Shown one piece after another: positions 7,891 to 16,424 of a DNA stretch of 55,750 nt (positions are counted from its first letter, which is position 1; each line of letters begins with the position of its first letter). The DNA is from Coriobacteriaceae bacterium AF45-21 (GTDB lineage Bacteria > Actinomycetota > Coriobacteriia > Coriobacteriales > Coriobacteriaceae), in the NCBI GenBank assembly GCA_027682925.1, contig JAQCYU010000015.1, forward strand, positions 1 to 55,750, written 5' to 3'. The position numbers and the translations under genes are program-made. Below the pieces are notes generated by a model. It was not told where the DNA came from. It saw nothing but the letters and a program-made list of their open reading frames with translations, and did not search any database.

Positions 7891-9186
7891 ATGGATGCAC
7901 CAAAGAGATTGACCCAAAAGGGATATAGGCCCCGGCTCATAGAGGAGCGCCTCGACACCCTTATGCGGGCGTTTGGCTGTGTGGAGATCAACGGCCCCAA
8001 ATGGTGCGGCAAGACCTGGACGGCGCTCTCTCGCTCGGCGAGCGTCTCCAGGCTCGATGAGCCTGCGCAGCGCGCGGCGGCAGAGGTCGACCCAAGCCTG
8101 GCGCTCATCGGCGATGCGCCACATCTGGTCGATGAATGGCAGGAGGTGCCCGAGGTTTGGGATGCCGCCCGGCGCTTCGTGGACGCGAGCGGCAACGAAC
8201 GCGGGACACTTTTGCTCACGGGATCGACCGCGCTCAAAAGCGAGGAGCGCAGCCATGTTCGTCATTCCGGCACGGGTAGGATCGCCCGTCTGTCAATGCG
8301 CCCCATGGCCCTGTGTGAGTCGGGCGACGGCGAGCCGCTCGTGTCACTGGCAAGCCTCTTTAAGGGCGAGGGTTTTGCCCCTCAGCGTTGCGAGAGCACG
8401 GTGGATGACGTCGCACGCTGGTGCTGCAGGGGCGGTTGGCCTGCAAACCTTGGGCTTTCGGAAGAGCTTGCGCGAGAGACGGCAAGCCAGTACGTGCACT
8501 CGGTGCTCGACGTCAACGTGCTGGATGAGGGCATGTCGCCCGAGCTTGCACACGGCCTTTTGCGAGCTCTTGCCATGAACGAGAGCCAGGCTGTCACGTA
8601 CAAGACGCTCGTAAAGGACGCCTCGTACGGTGAGGCGGGCCCCGACGAGAGGACCATCGCTGCGTACTTGGACCTCTTCAACAGGCTCAAGCTGACCGAG
8701 GACCTGTGCGGATGGGAGCCGCCCATGCGCTCGAAGGCCCGCGTTCGCGTGCGCCCCAAGCGCTACTTCTGTGACCCGTCACTTGCGGCGGCGTTGCTGG
8801 GGGCTACCCCCGAGCGGCTGCTTGGCGATATGCAAACGCTGGGGATGCTCTTTGAGAACCTTGTTCTGCGCGACGTGCGCGTGTTCCTTTCCACCTACGG
8901 CGGTGTTGACAACAGTGTCCATTATTTCCGAGATGAGAAGGGCCTTGAGGTTGATCTGATCGTTGAGCACGACGGGCGCTGGGGAGCCATCGAGGTCAAG
9001 CTGAGTGATGCGAAGGCAGACGATGGAGCGAGAAATCTCAAGGCGCTGGAGAGGAAAGTGCTCTCCAATCCTGCCGCCCAGAATGCCGCGCCGGCGTTTT
9101 TGGCGGTCATGGTTGGAAAGGGGAGCATTGCCTACACACGCGACGACGGCGTGGCGGTGATCCCCATGGCGGCACTTGGGGCGTAG
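7891..9186 (+). CDS. AAA ATPase with DUF4143 / nuclease-like C-terminal domain
   Basis: A 431-residue ATP-binding protein of the AAA_14 plus DUF4143 type. Walker A is GPKWCGKT (35-42), Walker B is APHLVDEWQEVP (about 77), and a sensor-like stretch LLLTGSTA follows. The C-terminal third holds GLEVDLIVEHDGRWGAIEVK (from about 352), the D-xn-ExK core of a PD-(D/E)XK fold. The start is the ATG just after six phased iterons. The family is common and multi-copy in gut Actinobacteria and Bacteroidetes but has no established function. Together with the 5891 gene, this makes two ATPase-nuclease-like genes, each preceded by its own ordered non-coding repeat. Intact frame, no visible damage. Confidence 0.85.
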   Translation: MDAPKRLTQKGYRPRLIEERLDTLMRAFGCVEINGPKWCGKTWTALSRSASVSRLDEPAQRAAAEVDPSLALIGDAPHLVDEWQEVPEVWDAARRFVDASGNERGTLLLTGSTALKSEERSHVRHSGTGRIARLSMRPMALCESGDGEPLVSLASLFKGEGFAPQRCESTVDDVARWCCRGGWPANLGLSEELARETASQYVHSVLDVNVLDEGMSPELAHGLLRALAMNESQAVTYKTLVKDASYGEAGPDERTIAAYLDLFNRLKLTEDLCGWEPPMRSKARVRVRPKRYFCDPSLAAALLGATPERLLGDMQTLGMLFENLVLRDVRVFLSTYGGVDNSVHYFRDEKGLEVDLIVEHDGRWGAIEVKLSDAKADDGARNLKALERKVLSNPAAQNAAPAFLAVMVGKGSIAYTRDDGVAVIPMAALGA

Positions 9187-9317
9187 TGGTCTTGCGGGGC
9201 GTGCCGTGCTTCCTTTACCGAAAATCCATTTGGTAAACCAGATACTCGCGGATAGAATAAAGTCGACGGCAGCCCAAGTTCTGGAGAGCTGGGCAGCGCC
9301 GTTGCTTGGTCAAGAGG

Positions 9318-9566
9318 TCAGTGCCTTAATGGCAGCGACTTGTTATGCTTCGAATGCTGCTTGAGTGCCTCGGAAAGTTCGATAAGCGCCGTGAAGAGCG
9401 AGACCAAAGCAACCAAGAGCTCTACGAGCTCTGATGGGCCCGGGATGACCTCTGATTCAAGTCGCCGGGCCTCAATCTTTTTTATGCATTTGAATAGAGC
9501 GGGCGGCACTCTTGGGGCCGTCTGTGTGGCGAGTGCCTGGCGCATGGCATTGCGTCTCGCTTTCAT
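9318..9566 (-). CDS. Possible small hypothetical protein
   Basis: Candidate 82-residue protein in the otherwise gene-free stretch 9187-9644. It has a basic N-terminus and an amphipathic or hydrophobic helix near 46-70 (ELVELLVALVSLFTALIE). No convincing ribosome site precedes the ATG. An overlapping plus-strand frame of similar length (9340-9600) looks less protein-like. I do not recognise it, and it may be non-coding. I see no terminator or repeat array in the rest of the stretch. Confidence 0.3.
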   Translation of the reverse strand: MKARRNAMRQALATQTAPRVPPALFKCIKKIEARRLESEVIPGPSELVELLVALVSLFTALIELSEALKQHSKHNKSLPLRH

Positions 9567-9644
9567 GTCCGCACGGGCACCTATCCTTACGGCAATATAG
9601 CCGCCTATGTAGCAAGCGGCAGTTGACGGAGAAAGGCCCTAACC

Positions 9645-10378
9645 GTGTCAGCTGAAAAGACGCCGTGTATCTCGGCTATCGATACGACGAACTTTGCGCG
9701 CCAGATTGTGCTGGACTTTGAGTTTGCGCCGGTGCCAAAACAGCGCCAGCGCCATGGGCTGCGCAATGAGATTATTGAGGTCGGCGCCGTCAAGCTCGAT
9801 TACCACGGCAACGTTATGGGCGAGTTCTCGCAGTTTGTGCAGACGGAATTTACCGAAGGCGTTGCGTTTCCCGTCCGCGAGCTTACGGGGATATCGGCCG
9901 TGGACACCGCGATGGCCGATCCGCTCTATGTGGTGATCAAAAGGCTCAGCGATTGGATCGGTCGCTACTCTGCCCAAGTGGTCTGTTGGAGCGGGACGGA
10001 CCGTCGACAGCTTTTGACCGAGTGCCAGGCAAAGCACATTGATCTTTCCGCATTTCCTACGGACTGGGCCGACCTGCAGGCGTTTTACACCTCGATCATG
10101 GACGTGGGCAGCCACGGGTGCGTCTCTTTGAGTGACGCGGCGACGTGGTTTGGCATCGAGTTCGACGAGTCGACGGGCCACGCCCACAGCGCCCTTGCCG
10201 ATGCGCGCGTGACCGCCAAGCTGCTCAAGCAGATGATGGACGGGAACTACCGTGTGAGTCCGCACGCCCAGGAGATCCGCCAACGATGGGGGATGGGCGA
10301 GCGAGCCAGACGCGTCTTTCCAGCAAGTGCCCCGAGCTGGGAGACCTGCTGCTGAAGCTGAAAGCGGAGGGGAGGTAG
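9645..10378 (+). CDS. DEDDh-type 3'-5' exonuclease (one probable frame break near the end)
   Basis: An RNase T / DNA polymerase III epsilon-like exonuclease of about 244 residues. The DEDDh motifs are visible: DFEF early (about residue 24, first acidic pair), EIIEVGAVKLD (ExO I surroundings), and HSALADARVTAKLL (His and Asp of ExO III). The frame as written ends at 10355 with an unlikely tail. If one T is restored in TTT at 10317-10319, it reads VFSSKCPELGDLLLKLKAEG and stops at 10376-10378, a more natural C-terminus. No gene partner is obvious; it is flanked by unknowns. It could act in DNA repair, RNA processing or as an accessory nuclease. Confidence 0.75.
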
Positions 10379-10454
10379 ACCTTTTGAGAACGCCATTCGG
10401 TTTGGCATGGCGGGATTGTAAGCGCGACTTCGCCCTGCTGTTTGAATCGAAGCG

Positions 10455-10910
10455 TCAACCAGTATGACGAGCTGTCTGGTCTGTCTGCCTACACCCCTGC
10501 AATCCCGCGCGCGCACTCAGCAGCTCATACTCCCTTTGGCTCCGCTGGCGCAGCTCGGCCGCGCGCACGGCGTCGCGGCACAGGTCCAGGAATACCTCGG
10601 CGCCCTCGCAGAAGCACTCGCGTGCAAAGGCGCCAGATCCGTCCGCAACGCACTTGCCGTCTGCAAACAGCTCCCAGATAGACGGCTCACGCGAGTCATC
10701 TCCGAGCAACTTGATCTGCAACACATGTGGATTGCCAGCGGTGCAGAGCTCTTCCTCGAGCTTCTGTACTGTAAAACGCATCTGGTGGGAGAGGCTGCTC
10801 TTGACCATGGCCGAGGCGTAGCCATTTGGCTTATCCAGAAGATGCATGTGATTCGGTTTGACGACCAGGTTGTGGAAGTTGCGCTCGCTGCGCACAGAGA
10901 AATTGTCCAT
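10455..10910 (-). CDS. Hypothetical protein
   Basis: A 151-residue protein of unknown function. I start it at the ATG at 10910 because AGGAGT lies just upstream on the minus strand; longer frames to 11048 lack a comparable signal. It begins MDNFSVRSERNFHNLVV, is rich in charged residues (KLEEELC, AELRQRSQREYELL), and is predicted soluble without signal peptide or membrane segment. An overlapping plus-strand frame (10464-11006) is judged a shadow. It sits between the exonuclease (convergent) and an orphan iteron array. I do not recognise its family. Confidence 0.5.
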   Translation of the reverse strand: MDNFSVRSERNFHNLVVKPNHMHLLDKPNGYASAMVKSSLSHQMRFTVQKLEEELCTAGNPHVLQIKLLGDDSREPSIWELFADGKCVADGSGAFARECFCEGAEVFLDLCRDAVRAAELRQRSQREYELLSARAGLQGCRQTDQTARHTG

Positions 10911-11059
10911 ACGGACTCCTTTCATCGATGTTGGCAGGGCCACCGTGCCTCTTGGCCGGTTGGCGTCGGGATCGTGGAGCCAACTCTCTACCCCGACTCT
11001 GGATAAAACGCGCCCGCTCCTTGCGGGCACGATGGAGTCTATCAGCACGCGCGGACAGA

Positions 11060-11103
11060 AATCAAGCGCCGCCTGCGAAATGATGTGCAGACGGCGCTTG
11101 ATT
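11060..11103. repeat. 12-bp-stem hairpin beside orphan iterons
   Basis: AATCAAGCGCCG (11060-11071) pairs perfectly with CGGCGCTTGATT (11092-11103) around a 20-base loop. There is no clear T-run, so it may be a bidirectional terminator, a protein site or part of the adjacent repeat element. Confidence 0.65.
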
Positions 11104-11117
11104 ACACGGCAATTATC

Positions 11118-11231
11118 CGGAAAAGTGTCGAAATCAGCCGTATGAAAGTACGGAAAAGTGTCGAAATCGCCACCTCAAAAGTACGGAAAAGTGTCGAATC
11201 CGACGGTCTAAACATCCGGAAAAGTGTAACC
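11118..11231 (+). repeat. Four iterons, 33-bp period, without an adjacent ATPase gene
   Basis: CGGAAAAGTGT recurs at 11118, 11151, 11184 and 11217, exactly 33 bp apart; the first three copies extend to CGGAAAAGTGTCGAA. The stretch 10911-11296 holds only this array and the hairpin at 11060. Downstream lies the 3' end of a minus-strand gene, not a DUF4143-type ATPase, so the array appears orphaned. Confidence 0.85.
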
Positions 11232-11296
11232 GGATGACAAAACAGCACGTAGAAGCTGGTGCTACATACGGACGCTTCAGCCGCTCCCAACCCTTG

Positions 11297-12307
11297 CTAC
11301 TCGTCGTCTCCGTCGTTGGGGTCGCCCTTGAGGGTGTTGATGTCCAGGTACTGGTTGTCGTCCTCTGCTTTCTGCGTTTCCGATTCAGACGCAGTGGGGC
11401 CGCGGAACAGCTGGAATCCCTCAAACGCAATCACGCCGAGCAGAGCGATGATGATGGCGATAAAGACAACCTTTGCCGCATGCGAAAACTCCGAAAAGCG
11501 CGGCGGTTCTTCTTCGGTGTGGTAATCGGCGGCGCGCTTATCGTCGGTGCCGTGGGTATACGACGATGCCGAGGCTGCCTTTACGCTCGCTTGGTTGTAA
11601 TCGGGGGCGGGCGTGGCAGCAAACGGGTCACGAGAATAGCCGCGCGACGCTTGGCCGTAATCCTCGGTTTCGATGCGGCTGGCGCGAGGCTGTTCGCTCG
11701 GGCGGTTGGCGTATGCTGCGGTGTTGTCGTATGCGGAGTCGCGTTCCTCGGCAGCCGCAAACAGGGGGTTTACCGGAATGTTGAGCGCCGGCATGCCGCC
11801 CGAGGTCTCGTCCAAATCTGCCGCCGCCCAGGAATCAAAGGCAAACTGGCGGTTGGAAAGATCATCCAGATCCATGACAGGCGGCTCGAGCTCGGGCTCG
11901 GGAGCCGTGTATGCCGGCTGCTGCGGGGCAGCGTAGCGAATTGTGCTGTCTGCCGTGGGGCGCTGTGCCGCTGCAGCGAGAAACGCCGCCGTCTCGGACG
12001 GGTCGCTTGCGGGGCGGGGAGTGGGCGTGGGCGCCGAAGTGGGTGTGGGCGCAGACGCGGGCGTCGAAACAGGCGACTGCGCAGGAGCCGGCGCAGATGC
12101 GGGCTTAGGCGCAAGTGCGGGATTGGGGCTTGACGGGCGAGCCCCGCCGCCCATGAGTTCGTCGGCGGTCCACGGGCGATCATCCATCACGTCGTCAAGG
12201 CTCAGTGAAAACAGGTCGTCTTCACCCTCATCGAACATGCGGTGCACATGTCCACCAATTGCCGGAATCAATCCGCGACCGGTGCATGATGCCTTGCTCA
12301 ACGCCAT
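11297..12307 (-). CDS. Hypothetical membrane-anchored protein with Pro/Ala-rich region
   Basis: A 336-residue protein of unknown function, started at the ATG at 12307 (MALSKASCTG), with a GGGTGG-like ribosome site upstream. The N-terminal 65 residues are acidic (MFDEGEDDLFSLSLDDVMDD). A long low-complexity region rich in Pro, Ala, Ser and Thr follows (SAPAPAQSPVSTPASAPTPT). A single hydrophobic helix lies near the C-terminus (VVFIAIIIALLGVIAFEGF), then an acidic tail. The layout suggests a single-pass membrane protein with a long cytoplasmic disordered region. TATAAT on the minus strand at 12341-12346 may belong to its promoter. No catalytic motif is visible. Confidence 0.65.
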   Translation of the reverse strand: MALSKASCTGRGLIPAIGGHVHRMFDEGEDDLFSLSLDDVMDDRPWTADELMGGGARPSSPNPALAPKPASAPAPAQSPVSTPASAPTPTSAPTPTPRPASDPSETAAFLAAAAQRPTADSTIRYAAPQQPAYTAPEPELEPPVMDLDDLSNRQFAFDSWAAADLDETSGGMPALNIPVNPLFAAAEERDSAYDNTAAYANRPSEQPRASRIETEDYGQASRGYSRDPFAATPAPDYNQASVKAASASSYTHGTDDKRAADYHTEEEPPRFSEFSHAAKVVFIAIIIALLGVIAFEGFQLFRGPTASESETQKAEDDNQYLDINTLKGDPNDGDDE

Positions 12308-12430
12308 TCTGTTCCACCCTTTCGAAATACTAATGACATCGATTATATGGAACTTCCCAAGCGGCTCGGTCTTGGATTCGAGCTTTCCAGAACTCGCGCC
12401 CAAAAGGGGAGGGGCAATCTAGGCGAGTGC

Positions 12431-13084
12431 CTACTTGTCGCCGGCCGCCGCCTTGGCCTCATTGAGGTAGCTATAGAAGCTGTACTTGGAGATGCCAAAG
12501 AACTCGCAGGCGCGTTCGCTCGACTTGGAAATGAGGAAGGCGCCGCGACGGTCGAGGTAGCCAATGGCACGAATGCGCTCGTCTTTGGTCATGAGTGCCG
12601 CGGGCTTGCCCACAAACTGTTCGCACTCGTGCAGCAGGTCCTCGAGCAGGTCGCCGATGTTCTTGGTAATGGGCTCGGGCTCGGTGTAGCCCGTGCCGCC
12701 GGTGCCGGTAAAGGCGTCGAGCGAACGCTCAAAAGCCTTCATAAGCGTAATGTCAAAGTTGATGCCCAAAATGCCGACGGGCTTGCCCTCATCGTTGCGG
12801 ATAAAGATGGTCGAGGACTTGAGCAGCTTGCCATCGGCGGTTTTGGTGAGGTACGGCTCGCGGTCGTGCACGTCGGCGGTGCCCTCGTGCATGGATTCAA
12901 GCACAATATGGCTGGGGCCGTCACCCAGTTTGCGCCCGCTGACGTGGCCGTTTTCGATCACTACGATGGAGCGGTCCACGTCCTCGGTCTCCAGGTCGTG
13001 GACGACGACTTCGCAGTTGGGGCCAAATTGGAGCGCCAGACCGTGTGCAAGGCGCTTGTAAAACTCAATCTGTGCGGGGGTCAT
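12431..13084 (-). CDS. YheO-like PAS / helix-turn-helix regulator, probable controller of the purine cluster
   Basis: A 217-residue transcription factor of the YheO/DauR type. An N-terminal PAS-like sensory domain (about 1-120) includes CEVVVHDLE, SIVVIENGHVSGR and VGILGINFDITLM. A C-terminal HTH follows (about 180-217: RRGAFLISKSSERACEFFGI, then YSFYSYLNEA). The 277-bp gap between it and ygeX holds two copies of a palindrome, AACAAA-N3-TTTGTT. Divergent placement next to a catabolic operon is typical for a local regulator, so a small purine or amino-acid ligand sensed by the PAS domain is plausible. Regulation itself is inferred. The C-terminus KAAAGDK is intact. Confidence 0.85.
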   Translation of the reverse strand: MTPAQIEFYKRLAHGLALQFGPNCEVVVHDLETEDVDRSIVVIENGHVSGRKLGDGPSHIVLESMHEGTADVHDREPYLTKTADGKLLKSSTIFIRNDEGKPVGILGINFDITLMKAFERSLDAFTGTGGTGYTEPEPITKNIGDLLEDLLHECEQFVGKPAALMTKDERIRAIGYLDRRGAFLISKSSERACEFFGISKYSFYSYLNEAKAAAGDK

Positions 13085-13203
13085 GGGTGCCTTCCTAAAA
13101 ATTAGTTTGGGCTCACTGTGCCATAAACCCCACTTGTTCGCAAATAACGAAAGTGTCGCTGTGTTATGTGACCGTTCGGCGGCGAAAAGGTACCGATTAC
13201 GGC

Positions 13204-13269
13204 AACAAACAATTTGTTAGGTTTTCCAATCAAAAAGTGTGATAGAACAGTGCTAACAAACTTTTTGTT
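13204..13269. promoter_or_regulatory. Two operator-like palindromes AACAAA-N3-TTTGTT
   Basis: Identical half-sites occur at 13204-13218 (spacer CAA) and 13255-13269 (spacer CTT), 51 bp apart, close to five helical turns. They lie between the PAS/HTH regulator and ygeX, about 93 bp before the ygeX start. They are likely binding sites for the divergent regulator, possibly by looping or cooperative binding. Confidence 0.65.
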
Positions 13270-13361
13270 TGGCATCCACATAAAAGTTCAGCCGTGTGAA
13301 TGGGATCGGGCTGAAACGCGTATGCGGGGGCCGGCAAGAGAGAACTTAAGGAGTTCACCGT

Positions 13362-14600
13362 ATGGCCGATAAGATCCAGTGGGCGGGCAACACGATGCCC
13401 AAGAGCGATGACAAGCACTTGGGAATCATGAGCCTCGACCACGTGAAGAAGGCCCGCGCCTTCCACCAGTCGTTCCCCCAGTACACCGTCACTCCGCTTG
13501 CCCGCCTGGATGGCCAGGCCGCGCGCCTGGGCCTGTCCAACCTGTGCGTTAAGGACGAGAGCTATCGCTTTGGCCTCAACGCCTTTAAGGTCCTGGGCGG
13601 TTCGTTTGCCATGGCCAACTACATTGCCGACGAGACCGGCAAGGACGTTGCCGAGTGCACCTTCGATTACCTGACCTCCGATCAGCTTGCCAAGGACTTT
13701 GGCCAGGCTACCTTCTTTACCGCCACCGACGGCAACCATGGCCGCGGCGTGGCATGGGCTGCCAACAAGCTGGGCCAGAAGGCCGTCGTGCACATGCCCA
13801 AGGGTTCCACCAAGCCACGCTTCGATAACATCGCCGCCGAGGGCGCCACGGTGACCATCGAAGAGGTCAACTACGACGAGTGCGTGCGCATGGCCGCCGC
13901 CGAGGCCGATGCCTGCGAGCGCGGCGTCATCGTTCAGGACACCGCCTGGGAGGGCTACGAGAAGATCCCGTCCTGGATCATGGAGGGCTACGGCACCATG
14001 GCTTCCGAGGCTGCCGAGCAGCTGCGCGAGATGGCCATCAACCGCCCGACGCACGTGTTTGTCCAGGCTGGCGTGGGTTCGCTCGCCGGCGCCGTGGTGG
14101 GCTACTTCACCAACCTGTATCCCGATAACCCGCCCACCTTCGTCGTGGTCGAGTGCGCGCCTGCCGCCTGCCTGTACAAGGGCGCTGCCGCCTGCCTGTA
14201 CAAGGGCGCTGCCGCCGGCGACGGCGACCCGCGCATCGTGGACGGCGACATGCCCTCCATCATGGCCGGCCTGTGCTGCGGCGAGCCCAACATCTTGGGC
14301 TGGGATATCCTGCGCAACCACACCACCGCCTTCGTGTCCTGCCCCGACTGGGTCACCGCTCGCGGCATGCGCACCCTGGGCGCTCCCGAGAAGGGCGACC
14401 CGCGCGTCATCTCCGGCGAGTCCGGCGCAGTGACCACCGGCCTAGTCGAGACCCTCATGCTCGACCCCGAGTACGCCGAGCTCAAGGAGCTCATCGGCCT
14501 GGACAAGACGAGCTACGTGCTCTGTTTCTCCACCGAGGGCGACACCGATCCGGATCAGTACCGTCGCATCGTCTGGGAGGGCGAGTATCCGACCTGCTAG
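13362..14600 (+). CDS. ygeX: Diaminopropionate ammonia-lyase
   Basis: PLP enzyme of fold type II that splits 2,3-diaminopropionate to pyruvate and two ammonia; 412 residues. The PLP lysine is in SYRFGLNAFKVLGGSF (K76). The glycine-rich phosphate loop appears as TDGNHGRGVAW, and the C-terminal part has GGLAG-like AGVGSLAGAVVG. The start ATG has AAGGAG nine bases upstream. In the yge cluster this enzyme releases ammonia and pyruvate from a late intermediate of anaerobic urate breakdown. Odd feature: residues ACLYKGAA occur twice in a row owing to a perfect 24-bp tandem duplication (14163-14210), lengthening the segment before GDGDPRIVDGDMPS by eight residues. This could affect activity or be a strain-specific variant. 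Confidence 0.93.
   Translation: MADKIQWAGNTMPKSDDKHLGIMSLDHVKKARAFHQSFPQYTVTPLARLDGQAARLGLSNLCVKDESYRFGLNAFKVLGGSFAMANYIADETGKDVAECTFDYLTSDQLAKDFGQATFFTATDGNHGRGVAWAANKLGQKAVVHMPKGSTKPRFDNIAAEGATVTIEEVNYDECVRMAAAEADACERGVIVQDTAWEGYEKIPSWIMEGYGTMASEAAEQLREMAINRPTHVFVQAGVGSLAGAVVGYFTNLYPDNPPTFVVVECAPAACLYKGAAACLYKGAAAGDGDPRIVDGDMPSIMAGLCCGEPNILGWDILRNHTTAFVSCPDWVTARGMRTLGAPEKGDPRVISGESGAVTTGLVETLMLDPEYAELKELIGLDKTSYVLCFSTEGDTDPDQYRRIVWEGEYPTC
14163..14210 (+). repeat. In-frame 24-bp tandem duplication inside ygeX
   Basis: Two perfect copies (14163-14186, 14187-14210) starting GCCGCCTGCCTGTACAAG. They encode ACLYKGAA twice. The protein family normally has one such segment here. Confidence 0.9.
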
Positions 14601-14615
14601 CAGACTGACCTGTCC

Positions 14616-14733
14616 GGAGGCAGCCGGAGGACTTTACTCCCTGTTCGGACAGTCCTGCTCGCACGGAGAGCACATTAAGTGCTCTCCGGCTCGTGCGGAA
14701 CTCGCGACGGAGCAAAGTCCTCCGTCCGCCTCC
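14616..14733. promoter_or_regulatory. Long nested hairpin between ygeX and ygeY
   Basis: The outer arms, 14616-14640 and 14709-14733, pair with few interruptions (GGAGGC/GCCTCC, CGGAGGACTTT/AAAGTCCTCCG, CTCC/GGAG). An inner perfect 9-bp stem, GGAGAGCAC / GTGCTCTCC, has loop ATTAA at 14674-14678. No T-run follows. It could be a mRNA-stabilising or attenuating structure, or a dispersed palindromic element. Confidence 0.7.
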
Positions 14734-14837
14734 TATGGCTACTTGCTTGTGGGGTGCTCGACCTCACGCTGCTTGGCACAAGTGATCTATCTGAAATATC
14801 TACCTGTAGGTAAACCCTTGTAGAAAGGTTGACTGTT

Positions 14838-16223
14838 ATGACTAAAGAACTCGATTTTGATGCCATTAAGGCTGCTGCGGAGTCCCATCGTGCTGATATG
14901 ACTCGCTTCCTGCGCGCTATGATCTCTCACCCCTCTGAGTCCTGCGAGGAGGGTGAGGTTGTCGCCTGCATCAAGGCCGAGATGGAGAGCCTTGGCTATG
15001 ACGAGGTCAAGGTCGACGGCCTGGGCAACGTTATGGGCTTTATGGGCGAGGGCGACAAGATCATCGCCATCGACTCTCACATCGACACCGTCGGCATCGG
15101 CAACATCGAGAACTGGGATGCCGATCCCTATGAGGGCTACGAGACCGACGAGATCATCTACGGCCGCGGCGGCTCCGACCAGGAGGGCGGCATGGCTTCT
15201 GCTACCTACGCTGCCAAGATGATGAAGGACATGGGCCTCATCCCCGAGGGCTACAAGATCATGGTCGTCGGCACCGTCCAGGAAGAGGACTGCGACGGCA
15301 TGTGCTGGCAGTACATCTACAACAAGGACGGCATTAAGCCCGAGTTTGTCATTTCCACTGAGCCCACCGACGGCGGCATCTATCGCGGTCACCGCGGCCG
15401 CATGGAGATCCGCGTCGACGTTCACGGCACCTCCTGCCACGGTTCCGCTCCCGACCGCGGCGACAACGCCATCTACAAGATGGCCGACATCATCGCCGAC
15501 GTCCGCGCCCTCAACAACAACGGCTGCGACGAGTCGACCGACATCAAGGGCCTCGTCAAGATGCTCGACCCCAAGTACAACCCCGAGCACTTTGAGGATG
15601 CCCGCTTCCTGGGCCGCGGCACCTGCACCGTCAGCCAGATCTTCTACACCAGCCCCAGCCGCTGCGCCGTCGCTGACTCCTGCGCCATCTCCATCGACCG
15701 TCGCATGACCGCCGGTGAGACCTGGGAGTCCTGCCTGGACGAGATCCGTAACCTGCCGGCCGCCAAGAAGTACGGCGACGACGTGAAGGTCTCCATGTAC
15801 ATGTACGACCGTCCGTCCTGGACCGGCGAGGTTTACGAGACCGAGGCTTACTTCCCCACGTGGATCAACAAGGAGACCGCTCCGCACGTCAGGGCCCTCG
15901 TCGACGCCCACAAGGCCATGTTCGGTGACGAGCGCATCGGCTGCGAGCCCAGCATGGACAAGCGCACCGGTCGTCCGCTGTGCGACAAGTGGACCTTCTC
16001 CACGAACTGCGTTTCCATCCAGGGCCGCTATGGCATCCCCTGCGTCGGCTTCGGCCCGGGTGCCGAGTCTCAGGCTCACGCCCCCAACGAGGTCACCTAC
16101 AAGGACGACCTGGTCACCGCTGCCGCCATGTATGTGGCTGCCCTGAACCTCTACGATCCGAGCCAGGCCGATGGCGACGCCACCGTGTTCCGCGCCGGTC
16201 TGACCAACAACAAGATCGATTAG
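14838..16223 (+). CDS. ygeY: YgeY-type M20 family metallohydrolase (selenium-cluster hydrolase)
   Basis: A 461-residue M20/ArgE-DapE-like zinc hydrolase of the 'YgeY family selenium metabolism-linked hydrolase' group. Metal-ligand motifs are visible: DSHIDTV (about 79), GGSDQEGG (about 112) and VQEEDCDG (about 150). The dimerisation domain follows ([18 protein letters not shown]) and the C-terminal part returns with [16 protein letters not shown] start it at ATG 14838 because AAAGG lies suitably upstream; a TTG at 14829 is less likely. It probably hydrolyses an N-acyl or N-carbamoyl intermediate between ring opening and YgeX. It is 237 bp from ygeX with a long hairpin between them. Confidence 0.92.
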   Translation: MTKELDFDAIKAAAESHRADMTRFLRAMISHPSESCEEGEVVACIKAEMESLGYDEVKVDGLGNVMGFMGEGDKIIAIDSHIDTVGIGNIENWDADPYEGYETDEIIYGRGGSDQEGGMASATYAAKMMKDMGLIPEGYKIMVVGTVQEEDCDGMCWQYIYNKDGIKPEFVISTEPTDGGIYRGHRGRMEIRVDVHGTSCHGSAPDRGDNAIYKMADIIADVRALNNNGCDESTDIKGLVKMLDPKYNPEHFEDARFLGRGTCTVSQIFYTSPSRCAVADSCAISIDRRMTAGETWESCLDEIRNLPAAKKYGDDVKVSMYMYDRPSWTGEVYETEAYFPTWINKETAPHVRALVDAHKAMFGDERIGCEPSMDKRTGRPLCDKWTFSTNCVSIQGRYGIPCVGFGPGAESQAHAPNEVTYKDDLVTAAAMYVAALNLYDPSQADGDATVFRAGLTNNKID

Positions 16224-16245
16224 TCCCATTCCTCGATCTTGTTGA

Positions 16246-16270
16246 GCCGGGGACAGCTCGTGTCCCCGGC
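16246..16270. terminator. 10-bp hairpin after ygeY (weak terminator or processing site)
   Basis: GCCGGGGACA / TGTCCCCGGC forms a perfect 10-bp stem with loop GCTCG. No U-tract follows, so it may only slow or stabilise transcript ends within the ygeY-ygeW gap. Confidence 0.6.
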
Positions 16271-16424
16271 ACCCCCTGTTGACTTGGGGCCCGCGGTCGT
16301 TATCTCCCATGCTTCCTCGACGGTAGCGGGTCCTCGTCATAGTGCTCTGCATGTTCTAGCCACACGCGCATGCCGGAGCACATCTACTCATTGCAATCGT
16401 TTCATCTTTGGAAAGGATATTTAC

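Noticed and set aside
10464..11006. 180-residue plus-strand frame
   Set aside because: The minus-strand frame has a proper ribosome site and more protein-like composition; the plus frame is judged its shadow.
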